Below, in pieces: positions 15,228 to 20,749 of a DNA stretch of 31,321 nucleotides (the stretch's first letter is position 1; every line of letters begins with the position of its first letter). The position numbers and the translations under genes were made by a program. Source of the DNA: a virus; the IMG/VR virus record IMGVR_UViG_3300037487_000254, positions 1-31,321 of that record; one strand, given 5' to 3'. The notes under the pieces are model-generated. The model was not told where the DNA came from and did not search any database. It saw only the letters and a program-made list of their open reading frames with translations.

Positions 15228-15471
15228 TTGATTGCAAAACTATAATTACCGGATTTTGAACTTTGGCATAATACCAATGATTGGTAAGCCACTTGTAAAG
15301 CGATGCTTTCGGAAAGTTCATCAACCTGGCCGCTTCGGTAGGTCCCAGATTATTAGCAACTGTATATTCAATCGCCAAACCGATAACCTCGTTTGAGTAC
15401 CTATGCCCATAGCGACTAACTAAAGGTCTGCCAAAGTTACCAACTGTTTGAGGTTCGTGAATGTTTTCCAT
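15220..15471 (-). CDS. Helix-turn-helix protein, 83 aa
   Basis: I chose the ATG at 15471 (MENIHEPQTVGNFGRPLVSR); the longer open frame upstream overlaps the SSB-like gene and reads as noise. Residues about 27-63 (SNEVIGLAIEYTVANNLGPT, then EAARLMNFPKASLYKWLTNH) form a clear helix-turn-helix of the Psq/transposase type. The C-terminal VIIVLQSNV is short and hydrophobic. A DNA-binding regulator is likely, acting on the phage genome. A 7 bp hairpin lies just upstream. Confidence 0.65.
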   Translation of the reverse strand: MENIHEPQTVGNFGRPLVSRYGHRYSNEVIGLAIEYTVANNLGPTEAARLMNFPKASLYKWLTNHWYYAKVQNPVIIVLQSNV

Positions 15472-15486
15472 TGTTAGGAGAGGTTC

Positions 15487-15507
15487 AACCCGGTTATTAG
15501 CCGGGTT
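15487..15507 (-). other. Hairpin between the SSB-like and HTH genes
   Basis: A perfect 7 bp inverted repeat AACCCGG / CCGGGTT with a 7-base loop lies 8 bases past the SSB-like stop and 16 bases before the HTH gene ATG. No T-run follows on the minus strand, so it is not a normal terminator. It could stabilise the mRNA or control translation of the HTH gene. Confidence 0.5.
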
Positions 15508-15514
15508 GGTTAGA

Positions 15515-15802
15515 TTAAAAAGGGAGATCATCCGATGCAGAACTTGCCGCAGCCGCTGGTTTAGCCGCATCAGGCATTTTAGCATTACCGAAATAGACTT
15601 TGTCATCTGGTGCATCCTTTTTGGAGTTTAGCTGAAACGATAGGACATTACCATATTGATCAGGTTCGTCATTCATCCAGACCGCGATATTTGCGTACAG
15701 CTTTCCGTTCTTTTCAGACTTGTTAAAAGCTGAATGATTCTTTTTAAATGCTTCGCTAAGATCGGTCATGCAGATAGATCCATGCATAGGTTTGTTTGCC
15801 AT
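15515..15802 (-). CDS. Single-stranded DNA-binding-like protein with SSB-type acidic tip
   Basis: The 95-residue protein has a compact N-terminal part (HGSICMTDLSEAFKKNHSAF, then GKLYANIAVWMNDEPDQYG and NVLSFQLNSK) compatible with a small OB-fold. A flexible Ala/Ser-rich linker follows, and the chain ends ASDDLPF. The linker plus acidic DDLPF end closely resembles the C-terminal tip of bacterial SSB (DDDIPF), which recruits repair proteins. Its place next to a YqaJ exonuclease and an annealing protein supports a recombination role. The OB-fold is inferred from pattern only. Confidence 0.65.
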   Translation of the reverse strand: MANKPMHGSICMTDLSEAFKKNHSAFNKSEKNGKLYANIAVWMNDEPDQYGNVLSFQLNSKKDAPDDKVYFGNAKMPDAAKPAAAASSASDDLPF

Positions 15803-15804
15803 AA

Positions 15805-16461
15805 TTAGATTGAGTTTAAAATTAAAGTTAAATATTGGGTTGCTTGCTTGATTTTGGTTTCCGCTTGTTCAATGTCTGCCAGCAGGTTTGCACGTTGTAA
15901 TCTTATCCGCTTAAATTGATACTTTCCGGGATATTCAGGATGATAAGATACGAAATCAAACCACTCGCGCCCGGTAATTATCATATAGCCGATTATCTGC
16001 CAGTAACACTCTTTGTAATCCGCTTTTAGATCGCTTGTAAGCGAATGTACCAAATGCGCAGTAATTGTATAAGGGCATTTGATTTCGATGCCTCCATCCT
16101 CATCTATCAAACCATCAGGCGAACCGCCGAAGTTGTCTCCATAAGGAAGGTAACCCGATTGCGTAACTTTGCATCCGAAAACCTCCTCATAAATACCGAT
16201 CGCAATAGGTTCGTGCATTACGCCCCAGTCTGTGTATTTACTTGAAAAATCATCTTTGGCAGGTTTGCCGGTTAGTTTTTCAGCAATGCATTCCATTACA
16301 TAAGTGATTGCACCATCTGAAAGTTTCCCAGCTTCTTTGTCAGCTTTGCTTTTCGGTTCTGTCATTAATCTATGTAACTGACTGCATGAGAACCGCCCCA
16401 TCCTTGATTTAAACCATTCGTCTGTGCGCTGGTTTTCGTTTTGTGTTCCAGTGATAATCAT
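15805..16461 (-). CDS. YqaJ-type viral exonuclease (lambda exonuclease superfamily)
   Basis: The 218-residue product matches YqaJ recombinases of the PD-(D/E)xK superfamily. RTDEWFKSRMGRFSCSQLHR (12-31) is the DNA-entry motif. WGVMHEP (79-85) carries E84, GGSPDGLID (112-120) gives D116, GIEIKCP (124-130) gives E126 and K128, and CYWQIIGYM (152-160) gives Q155. All active-site positions are present. The enzyme should degrade one strand of double-stranded DNA ends 5'-3', leaving 3' tails for the annealing protein. It overlaps the annealing-protein gene by 4 nt and is two bases upstream of the SSB-like gene in transcription order. Confidence 0.92.
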   Translation of the reverse strand: MIITGTQNENQRTDEWFKSRMGRFSCSQLHRLMTEPKSKADKEAGKLSDGAITYVMECIAEKLTGKPAKDDFSSKYTDWGVMHEPIAIGIYEEVFGCKVTQSGYLPYGDNFGGSPDGLIDEDGGIEIKCPYTITAHLVHSLTSDLKADYKECYWQIIGYMIITGREWFDFVSYHPEYPGKYQFKRIRLQRANLLADIEQAETKIKQATQYLTLILNSI

Positions 16462-16982
16462 GATTGCGAAGCTTTAATATCATCCATTGGTACATCCTTA
16501 GAATACATCCCGGTAAACTCAACATCGGATCCGCCATCGGTAAACAATTTACCAAGTTTTGAAGCTGCGTTCTTGAGCGCCAAAGATTCCGCGGCCGGTG
16601 CGTTCTTTTGAATAGCATCCTGGATAATATTTTCGATTTCTAAGGGTTTAGATCCTGACTTTAATTGTATCGGCCAAGCACCCACGCCTGATAAATTGCG
16701 AACGCGACCGGTAATCGGATTAGTAATTGATAGCGTTCCGTACACTAAAATCGAATTGGCCATAATAGAACAGTTCTTGATTTCCCAGTCATAATCTTGA
16801 AAGATAGTAACAAGATTGTTTTTCACTCGCTCAATCGGCTGGTAGGTAATGCCTTTGTGTTCCTTTAGCCATGATTTTGGCGGTGCGGTGTTTAGCAAGG
16901 AATTTAAACTATCCATTTTTACGGATAGTCCCAGGTCTTTTACAATCGCTGGCAGGTTTGGTTTTTTGGTTTCTGTACTCAT
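16458..16982 (-). CDS. Rad52-like single-strand annealing protein
   Basis: The 174-residue protein resembles the Rad52-superfamily annealing proteins of Bacteroidota phages. Key segments are PPKSWLKEHKGITYQPIERV (54-73), the WEIKNCSIMANSILVYGTLS strand pair, PITGRVRNLSGVGAWPIQ (about 108-125) and AESLALKNAASKLGKLF (about 131-150). These match the beta-hairpin/helix core that binds ssDNA in ring oligomers. It lies directly before the YqaJ exonuclease, the standard two-gene recombination pair, coupled by ATGA. It would anneal exposed 3' strands, supporting genome circularisation and gene exchange. The acidic C-terminal tail is typical for partner binding. Confidence 0.8.
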   Translation of the reverse strand: MSTETKKPNLPAIVKDLGLSVKMDSLNSLLNTAPPKSWLKEHKGITYQPIERVKNNLVTIFQDYDWEIKNCSIMANSILVYGTLSITNPITGRVRNLSGVGAWPIQLKSGSKPLEIENIIQDAIQKNAPAAESLALKNAASKLGKLFTDGGSDVEFTGMYSKDVPMDDIKASQS

Positions 16983-16995
16983 ATAAAATAAAAAT

Positions 16996-17042
16996 GCCTT
17001 ACTTGGGTTTGGCGCTGGAAGTCACCGCCCCCGAAATAAGGC
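16996..17042 (-). other. Structured leader RNA before the annealing-protein gene
   Basis: On the minus strand GCCTTA (17037-17042) pairs with TAAGGC (16996-17001). Inside, GGG pairs with CCC and GGCG pairs with CGCC around a short loop. A T-rich stretch follows, then the ATG at 16982. The nested pairing just 13 bases before the ATG suggests an attenuator, translational control or a weak terminator. Confidence 0.5.
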
Positions 17043-17093
17043 TCTTTAAGTTTTTAAAATCCGCTTCCAGACGGTTTACTAAATTAATAAAAA

Positions 17094-17222
17094 TTATTGT
17101 ATATCCAACATCAAAACAAACATCTCTGCTACAAATATTATAACAACTAAGATCATTGCTATAATGATAAGCCAGAAATTGTGGTTTGATTCTGGATCGT
17201 GGTCATCGTGAAAATGCATCAT
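17094..17222 (-). CDS. Single-span small membrane protein, 42 aa
   Basis: The ATG at 17222 overlaps the stop of the upstream gene (ATGATG across TGA), which supports this start over longer readings. The first 15 residues are His/Asp-rich (MMHFHDDHDPESNHN). They are followed by a strong hydrophobic span of 24 residues or more (FWLIIIAMILVVIIFVAEMF). The His/Asp cluster could bind a metal ion. Small membrane proteins in early operons may modify the host membrane or exclude other phages; no family is recognised. Confidence 0.6.
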   Translation of the reverse strand: MMHFHDDHDPESNHNFWLIIIAMILVVIIFVAEMFVLMLDIQ

Positions 17223-17470
17223 CTCAATATCTCCTTTGCTAACTTTAAAGCTGATTCCTGACCTTCCTGATGACAAACGCCACCAGGTTTAATTCGATTA
17301 ATAATTTTAGTCCACATTCTCATTTTCAAAATTTGATTGTGGATATAATCATGCCATTGATTAAACTGATCTGAATGTAATTCACGTGAATAATGCTTTG
17401 GCATCCCATGCTCCCAAGTGATGCTTTCACCACTTGGAAGGATTGTTGATTTAATTAATAATGTTTTCAT
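17219..17470 (-). CDS. Hypothetical early protein, 83 aa
   Basis: The 83-residue product begins MKTLLIKSTILPSGESITWE, has a Trp/His/Tyr-rich middle (QFNQWHDYIHNQILKMRMW) and ends with a basic helix ALKLAKEILR. It is soluble and I recognise no domain. It overlaps the upstream gene by 20 nt and the downstream membrane-protein gene by 4 nt, so translation is coupled. Confidence 0.6.
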   Translation of the reverse strand: MKTLLIKSTILPSGESITWEHGMPKHYSRELHSDQFNQWHDYIHNQILKMRMWTKIINRIKPGGVCHQEGQESALKLAKEILR

Positions 17471-17684
17471 TTTCTTCGAATTGATTTAAAATTTGTGTTA
17501 ACCGATAATTATCTAAATTTAAAAAATTACTCATGATAATAATAGTACCATAACTCAAATCAATTATATAACGATTGATTTTTAGTTCTTGAATGAGTGA
17601 TTTTATGGCGTTCGGGTACTTTTCGCCTTCCGATTGCAATATAGCAAGTGCTTCAGGCTTTAGTCTTTCAAATAGGTTATTCAT
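17451..17684 (-). CDS. Hypothetical early protein, 77 aa
   Basis: I chose the ATG at 17684 (MNNLFERLKPEALAILQSEG). An in-frame ATG at 17693 (MKKMNN) would add three residues. Longer upstream readings overlap the Cys-rich small gene at 17677-17823 and are noise. The protein is predicted helical with a hydrophobic strand (YIIDLSYGTIIIMSNFL). No family is recognised. The start overlaps the end of the Cys-rich gene. Confidence 0.6.
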   Translation of the reverse strand: MNNLFERLKPEALAILQSEGEKYPNAIKSLIQELKINRYIIDLSYGTIIIMSNFLNLDNYRLTQILNQFEENENIIN

Positions 17685-17823
17685 TTTCTTCATCCCTCCT
17701 CCGATCGCAATCATCATGCTGATGACATTTACATTTTTCAATTCGGGCATCGCAATATCCGCAATGCTCGGCTGATGTTTCTGTACGATTGTACAATTCA
17801 TCATAATAACCGTCTAAATCCAT
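17677..17823 (-). CDS. Cys/His-rich small protein, 48 aa, probable zinc binder
   Basis: This short frame is read from the ATG at 17823: MDLDGYYDELYNRTETSAEH, then CGYCDARIEKCKCHQHDDCD, ending RRRDEENE. The spacing CxxC...CxCH...C is a classic zinc-binding pattern and the composition is far from random. It fits between the structured region at 17845-17926 and the next gene, overlapping the latter by 8 nt. It may be a nucleic-acid-binding or anti-host protein; no family is recognised. Confidence 0.65.
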   Translation of the reverse strand: MDLDGYYDELYNRTETSAEHCGYCDARIEKCKCHQHDDCDRRRDEENE

Positions 17824-17844
17824 AATATGCAAGTTTTAATCCGG

Positions 17845-17926
17845 AACATCCCGGTACTGCCAAATCCCCATGCCGATTAAGCTATGGGGTGACAGATTCC
17901 GCAGACTTGCGGAACTGGGGAATGTT
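17845..17926 (-). ncRNA. Candidate three-way-junction RNA
   Basis: On the minus strand an outer stem AACAT(T)CCC / GGGATGTT (17918-17926 with 17845-17852, one bulged base) encloses two inner hairpins. One is TTCCGCA / TGCGGAA (17908-17914 with 17897-17903) with a 4-base loop. The other is CCCCAT / ATGGGG (17884-17889 with 17866-17871), extendable by CTGTC / GGCAG across an internal loop. The element ends about 20 bases before the ATG of the Cys-rich gene. No T-run follows. A leader-type regulatory RNA or small RNA is possible. Confidence 0.5.
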
Positions 17927-18263
17927 AATTACTTGCTTTTATTGCTCCTGTTGTAATTAATTGTTTAAAAGCACCAAGTGACATTTTGTTTCCGGAAACG
18001 CCTGCACAATTTTTTTCAAGTCCTGAAGCGTGATCGCTGATGCGGATAGTAATTTCTGTTTTGCCATTATAAATAAACATGTTTGCAAAACATTTACCCT
18101 CATTCAATACCTCAACATTTAATCTAACATAGTGGGATAACCCATTTGTTAAGCACGTTTCAACATTGACGTTGCTATAACCCATTTCGTTCATCATAGC
18201 CACAACTGGAGATGTGTGATCGTATTCTGTATTAAATTGTAATTTTTTAAATGTAGTTATCAT
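17925..18263 (-). CDS. Hypothetical first early leftward protein, 112 aa
   Basis: I chose the ATG at 18263 (MITTFKKLQFNTEYDHTSPV). The TTG alternative at 18287 lies inside the TATATTTG promoter-like box and is rejected. The 112-residue protein has a mixed alpha/beta pattern (GLSHYVRLNVEVLNEGKCFA, then NGKTEITIRISDHA) and a GNKMSLGAFKQLITTGAI helix near the end. No domain is recognised. As the first leftward gene beside the divergent control region it is probably an early gene. Confidence 0.65.
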   Translation of the reverse strand: MITTFKKLQFNTEYDHTSPVVAMMNEMGYSNVNVETCLTNGLSHYVRLNVEVLNEGKCFANMFIYNGKTEITIRISDHASGLEKNCAGVSGNKMSLGAFKQLITTGAIKASN

Positions 18264-18273
18264 GTCTTTGTGT

Positions 18274-18304
18274 TTTGGTATAGTCAAATATACAACTACT
18301 TTTG
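18274..18304 (+). promoter_or_regulatory. Rightward Bacteroidota-type promoter
   Basis: TTTG at 18274-18277, a 19-base spacer and TACTTTTG at 18297-18304 fit the TTTG-N19-TAnnTTTG consensus. Transcription would start near 18311 and reach the ribbon-helix-helix gene at 18389 after a leader of about 78 bases. A second TAnnTTTG box (TATATTTG, 18362-18369) lies nearer the ATG but has no matching -33 box. Confidence 0.6.
18285..18292 (-). promoter_or_regulatory. Leftward -7 box (TATATTTG), weak promoter candidate
   Basis: On the minus strand TATATTTG lies 22 bases before the ATG at 18263. The expected -33 position carries only T-rich sequence, not TTTG. It overlaps the rightward promoter and lies in a small inverted repeat GTATA-N6-TATAC (18278-18293), so the two directions may compete or share an operator. 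Confidence 0.45.
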
Positions 18305-18327
18305 ATATAAAAAAATTATTTTGATAT
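18300..18327. promoter_or_regulatory. Direct repeats TTTTGATAT, operator candidate
   Basis: Two perfect copies of TTTTGATAT begin at 18300 and 18319, 19 bases apart, close to two helical turns on the same DNA face. The first overlaps the -7 box of the rightward promoter. Ribbon-helix-helix repressors bind such short repeats in tandem, and the adjacent gene encodes a protein of that type. Binding is inferred. Confidence 0.4.
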
Positions 18328-18388
18328 TTTTTTTCATTTTTTTTAATTCCAATAAAATTTATATATTTGTAGAAATAAATTAAAAATC

Positions 18389-18544
18389 ATGAGTGAAAAA
18401 TTAAAATCAATCCCGGTGTATCTTCCGGATGAAAAGCTTGCCGCATTAAAAGAGATAAGTAAAACTAAACGCCAGGCACGTACTCGATTAATCGAGCAAG
18501 AGCTTGACAAGTTATTTAAAAGAGAAGGGTATAATTTTAAGTGA
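18389..18544 (+). CDS. Ribbon-helix-helix-type DNA-binding protein, 51 aa
   Basis: A short frame from the ATG at 18389 reads MSEKLKSIPVYLPDEKLAAL, then KEISKTKRQARTRLIEQELD, and ends KLFKREGYNFK. Residues 6-13 (KSIPVYLP) form the short beta strand, followed by two helices with RTRLIEQELDKLF as the second. This is the Arc/CopG ribbon-helix-helix layout, in which dimers insert a two-stranded sheet into the major groove. It is the first gene of the only rightward unit, between the promoter and two phage hypotheticals. It is a candidate repressor of its own promoter and of the divergent early promoter. Its stop overlaps the next start (GTGA). Confidence 0.7.
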   Translation: MSEKLKSIPVYLPDEKLAALKEISKTKRQARTRLIEQELDKLFKREGYNFK

Positions 18545-18888
18545 AAGAAATGATGGAAAAGCAGACAGCAGTAGAATGGTTCTTCAGTGAACTTGAAAGA
18601 ATGCAATATTTTATTGGTAATGATATGTTACAAGCATATAAACAAGCCAAAGAAATGGAAACGCAAATCAAACCAATAACACCTGAAGCCTTAATTGAAT
18701 TGGGGTTTATAGATACTTCATACGCGGATGAAGGGATTACATTCACAGAATTTAGTTACTACCATGAATTATTTAAAATTCAGGTTTATGGTGATAATGT
18801 AGTTGATTTAAAAATTGGGGGCGAGTGGCAATCTACCAACGCAACAACAATAGAGGACATAAAACATTTAATCAGACTATTTGCATGA
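18541..18888 (+). CDS. Conserved phage hypothetical protein, 115 aa
   Basis: Translation probably begins at the GTG at 18541, overlapping the preceding stop as GTGA, or at the ATG at 18550. The N-terminus (EKQTAVEWFFSELERMQ, then QAYKQAKEMETQ) resembles a short module common in Bacteroidota phages, and the rest (ITPEALIELGFIDTS, EFSYYHELFKIQVYGDNV) a second module seen beside it. The fold looks alpha then beta. Function unknown; the location suggests a role with the regulator. Confidence 0.65.
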   Translation: MKEMMEKQTAVEWFFSELERMQYFIGNDMLQAYKQAKEMETQIKPITPEALIELGFIDTSYADEGITFTEFSYYHELFKIQVYGDNVVDLKIGGEWQSTNATTIEDIKHLIRLFA

Positions 18889-19147
18889 CCACAGAACCGA
18901 AGAGTATCGAGAAATCAAAGATTACTGGATAAAACGTATCAAAGAAATGTCATTGACAAGATTAGAAGCATTTAAGCACTTTGATTTAGTTGAGTTTACA
19001 AATGGATATTCAAAAACAAGTCCACAAATAACAATGGAATGTAAAGGAATTGAAGTTGGTACAGGAAAAGTCGAATGGGGTGCAGTTCAAGATGTTCAAT
19101 ATTTTGTCATAAAACTTGGTCGTGAGGTCGGTCGGCAGAATTGCTGA
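18881..19147 (+). CDS. Phage hypothetical protein, possibly ASCH-like, 88 aa
   Basis: The segment EEYREIKDYWIKRIKEM followed by FKHFDLVEFTNGYSKTSPQI and MECKGIEVGTGKVEWGA, then YFVIKLGR, looks like a small phage family with an ASCH-like beta-barrel (RNA-binding or nucleotide-related). No ATG precedes the conserved YREIKDYW stretch, so a TTG at 18881, overlapping the previous stop by 8 nt, is the likely start. An ATG at 18947 would cut off that stretch. Function is inferred weakly. Confidence 0.6.
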   Translation: MHDHRTEEYREIKDYWIKRIKEMSLTRLEAFKHFDLVEFTNGYSKTSPQITMECKGIEVGTGKVEWGAVQDVQYFVIKLGREVGRQNC

Positions 19148-19195
19148 TAACTCAAAAATATACGCAAGTTTATAGCGGTTTACTAAATATCCACC

Positions 19196-19333
19196 ATGCA
19201 ACAACTAATAAACTTCTTATTTATAACCCTGACAATTTACGTGACCTTATGGATCATTGTTAAACTGTTAAATCTGATTCGGATCTGTTACCGCAGTTTT
19301 GGCAATCACCCCAGAAACCAATCCGATAATTAA
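19196..19333 (+). CDS. Possible small membrane protein, partly antisense to the holin gene
   Basis: An ATG at 19196 opens a 45-residue frame, MQQLINFLFITLTIYVTLWI followed by IVKLLNLIRICYRSF. It contains one hydrophobic span and a basic end, a typical single-span layout. The last third overlaps the 3' end of the holin-like gene on the other strand. It could follow the rightward operon without its own promoter. It may also be chance. Confidence 0.28.
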   Translation: MQQLINFLFITLTIYVTLWIIVKLLNLIRICYRSFGNHPRNQSDN

Positions 19334-19489
19334 TAATTTTTCACCGATTGAATAAAATTGCTCCAGTTCAGGAATAGCCATTAATCCAGTCCCGATTGTT
19401 CCTAAAGCAATTCCAAAATAGATCAGCTTTTTGAAATAGGCTGGAGTTTTCAATGCCAACCTTCTTAATGTTTGTTTTGCGAAATTCAT
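19268..19489 (-). CDS. Holin-like protein with two membrane spans, 73 aa
   Basis: The ATG at 19489 gives MNFAKQTLRRLALKTPAYFK; upstream extensions overlap the endolysin and are rejected. Two hydrophobic spans follow: LIYFGIALGTIGTGLMAIP (about 22-40) and KLLIIGLVSGVIAKTAV (about 51-67), separated by a short acidic loop. The positive N-terminus and size fit class II holins. It lies directly after the M15 peptidase gene, the expected order of a lysis cassette. It would permeabilise the inner membrane at the end of infection. Another small membrane protein at 20059-20226 could share or take this role. Confidence 0.6.
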   Translation of the reverse strand: MNFAKQTLRRLALKTPAYFKKLIYFGIALGTIGTGLMAIPELEQFYSIGEKLLIIGLVSGVIAKTAVTDPNQI

Positions 19490-19502
19490 GATTTTATAAT
19501 TG

Positions 19503-19883
19503 TTACCAACGTGCCTCAGTTCCTCTGCAATCATAGTGACAGAAGCTAGGATAAACACCAACACCACCCTGCATCATTTTACCCTCTTTGATCAGCTTTT
19601 TTATAATGTCTGCTAATTCTGCAGGTGTATATTTTGAAGTGACCAGATCAGCCGCCTTTGCCAACTTATGTTGACTTTTTGGACTGCCTCCGATAGAGGC
19701 ATTATAAGCCTCTGTACGGTACGCAGAATTTAAATGAATAGGAATACCAATAAAGTCCCGAAGTGCTTGTAGCTGCTCAGCTAATAGCCTTACATTTGCC
19801 TCTAATGCTTCCGGTACTTTACTCCCATCGTTACATTTAAACTCACGAATGTGAAAATTTGCACTTAACTGCCCTGCTCTCAC
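19503..19883 (-). CDS. Peptidase M15-family endolysin
   Basis: The 126-residue protein matches zinc-dependent M15 peptidases of the phage endolysin type. LSANFHIREFKCNDGSKVP (7-24) is the common opening, and LNSAYRTEAYNASIGGSPKS (51-70) precedes the metal site. Ligands are H72 in QHKLAKAADL, D79 in the same segment and H116 in FCHYDCRG. It should cleave peptide cross-links of peptidoglycan, releasing virions. It has no signal peptide, so it depends on a holin. It overlaps the next upstream gene by 4 nt and lies before the holin-like gene. Confidence 0.88.
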   Translation of the reverse strand: MRAGQLSANFHIREFKCNDGSKVPEALEANVRLLAEQLQALRDFIGIPIHLNSAYRTEAYNASIGGSPKSQHKLAKAADLVTSKYTPAELADIIKKLIKEGKMMQGGVGVYPSFCHYDCRGTEARW

Positions 19884-20062
19884 TTTTTCTTATTTAAAAT
19901 ATTCTCAACTATCCCGATAATGAAATCAATGATCTTGCGCTCCAATTTCGGGAAAATTAGTTTTATCACCCATCCCAATACTCCGGGAACTGCTTTTTTA
20001 ATTTCAGGGATTAGATTAGTCTTAACCTCTGTTTCAATAAATTCTATTTCTTCTGCTTTCAT
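19880..20062 (-). CDS. Small amphipathic hypothetical protein, 60 aa
   Basis: The product starts MKAEEIEFIETEVKTNLIPE and continues with hydrophobic helices (VPGVLGWVIKLIFPKLERKI, then DFIIGIVENILNKKK). It is amphipathic rather than clearly membrane-spanning. It is coupled by ATGA overlaps to the membrane protein before it and the endolysin after it, so it belongs to the lysis group. A membrane-associated lysis helper is possible; no family is recognised. Confidence 0.55.
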   Translation of the reverse strand: MKAEEIEFIETEVKTNLIPEIKKAVPGVLGWVIKLIFPKLERKIIDFIIGIVENILNKKK

Positions 20063-20226
20063 TTGATTTTGTTTGTGACTTTTATGTAATACCTAATTGC
20101 AAAAACACCGCTGACAATAGCGACCAGGGAAGCTATCAATGTCACGATCGGTTGCACATCGGCAATACTTAATATTGCTCCTGATACACTTACTGCGGTC
20201 GCTAAATCAGCGTTATTATTTGTCAT
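20059..20226 (-). CDS. Single-span membrane protein, 55 aa
   Basis: This short frame starts at the ATG at 20226: MTNNNADLATAVSVSGAILS, then IADVQPIVTLIASLVAIVSG and VFAIRYYIKVTNKIK. There is one strong span (about residues 25-46) and a basic C-terminus, as in small holin or pinholin-like proteins. It overlaps the upstream gene by 11 nt and the downstream gene by 4 nt. Together with the M15 peptidase and the two-span protein it suggests a lysis cassette. Confidence 0.6.
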   Translation of the reverse strand: MTNNNADLATAVSVSGAILSIADVQPIVTLIASLVAIVSGVFAIRYYIKVTNKIK

Positions 20227-20422
20227 CTTTTAATTGAGGTTGTAATTGTTTAACTAACTCAGCAGCTACTGCTTTTACTTGAATGTGAGGACTTGTTGAC
20301 TGCTCAATAACTGCCAATACTGCTTCCCATTCTTGTAACCGTAATTCAACTGTTAACTTTTGTGGTTCTGCTATTGTTTGTTCTGGTTGTAATTCTGTTT
20401 GTACTTCTTCTTTGGTTTTCAT
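20216..20422 (-). CDS. Small Glu/Gln-rich hypothetical protein, 68 aa
   Basis: The 68-residue protein (MKTKEEVQTELQPEQTIAEP, then KLTVELRLQEWEAVLAVIEQ) is acidic and predicted to form a long helix with a C-terminal LVKQLQPQL segment. No domain is recognised. Similar helical proteins are found near phage tail fibre or lysis genes, but its role is unknown. A TATATTTG box lies at 20439-20446, 17 bases before the start. Confidence 0.55.
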   Translation of the reverse strand: MKTKEEVQTELQPEQTIAEPQKLTVELRLQEWEAVLAVIEQSTSPHIQVKAVAAELVKQLQPQLKDDK

Positions 20423-20447
20423 TGGGTTGTTTTTTTGTCAAATATAA

Positions 20448-20747
20448 TTAATTATTGGGTTGTGTTTCTTCTTGTATCGGCTCAGGCTTTACATAATCTT
20501 CTAAGATAGTTAGATTAAGTTTTGCTGCAATCCAATCCCACGCGAAAGTGTCTTCGTTCCATTCTTGATAATCCTGATTAGACATTGTTAAATTACCAGA
20601 TGCAAGTACCTCTTGATTATCGTCTAATAATCCATACCAAAAATTTGCAGAATTATTTAGTTGTAAATTAGTGCCATAAGCATTTAGAATAGTTGCTTCT
20701 TTAGTTTGCCCTTTGTCCCATATAGAGATTGACTCGATTGTTTTCAT
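20448..20747 (-). CDS. Hypothetical protein after the fibre gene, 99 aa
   Basis: The protein has a beta-rich pattern (SISIWDKGQTKEATILNAYG, then NFWYGLLDDNQEVLASGNLT), a Trp-rich WNEDTFAWDWIAAKLNL helix and an acidic Pro-rich tail. It resembles small genes found beside phage tail fibre genes in Bacteroidota phages. It is separated from the fibre stop by two bases. A fibre-associated or assembly role is plausible but inferred. Confidence 0.6.
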   Translation of the reverse strand: MKTIESISIWDKGQTKEATILNAYGTNLQLNNSANFWYGLLDDNQEVLASGNLTMSNQDYQEWNEDTFAWDWIAAKLNLTILEDYVKPEPIQEETQPNN

Positions 20748-20749
20748 AA

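Noticed and set aside
15472-15615. N-terminal extension of the HTH gene into the SSB-like gene
   Set aside because: The extension is out of frame with a better-supported gene, includes the hairpin region and has no domain-like sequence.
17685-17804. N-terminal extension of the 77-residue early gene
   Set aside because: The same bases encode the Cys-rich 48-residue protein in another frame, which has a clear zinc pattern.
18264-18287. TTG start at 18287 for the 112-residue early gene
   Set aside because: The TTG is the 3' end of the TATATTTG box, so a transcript from it would start after the TTG; the ATG at 18263 fits better.
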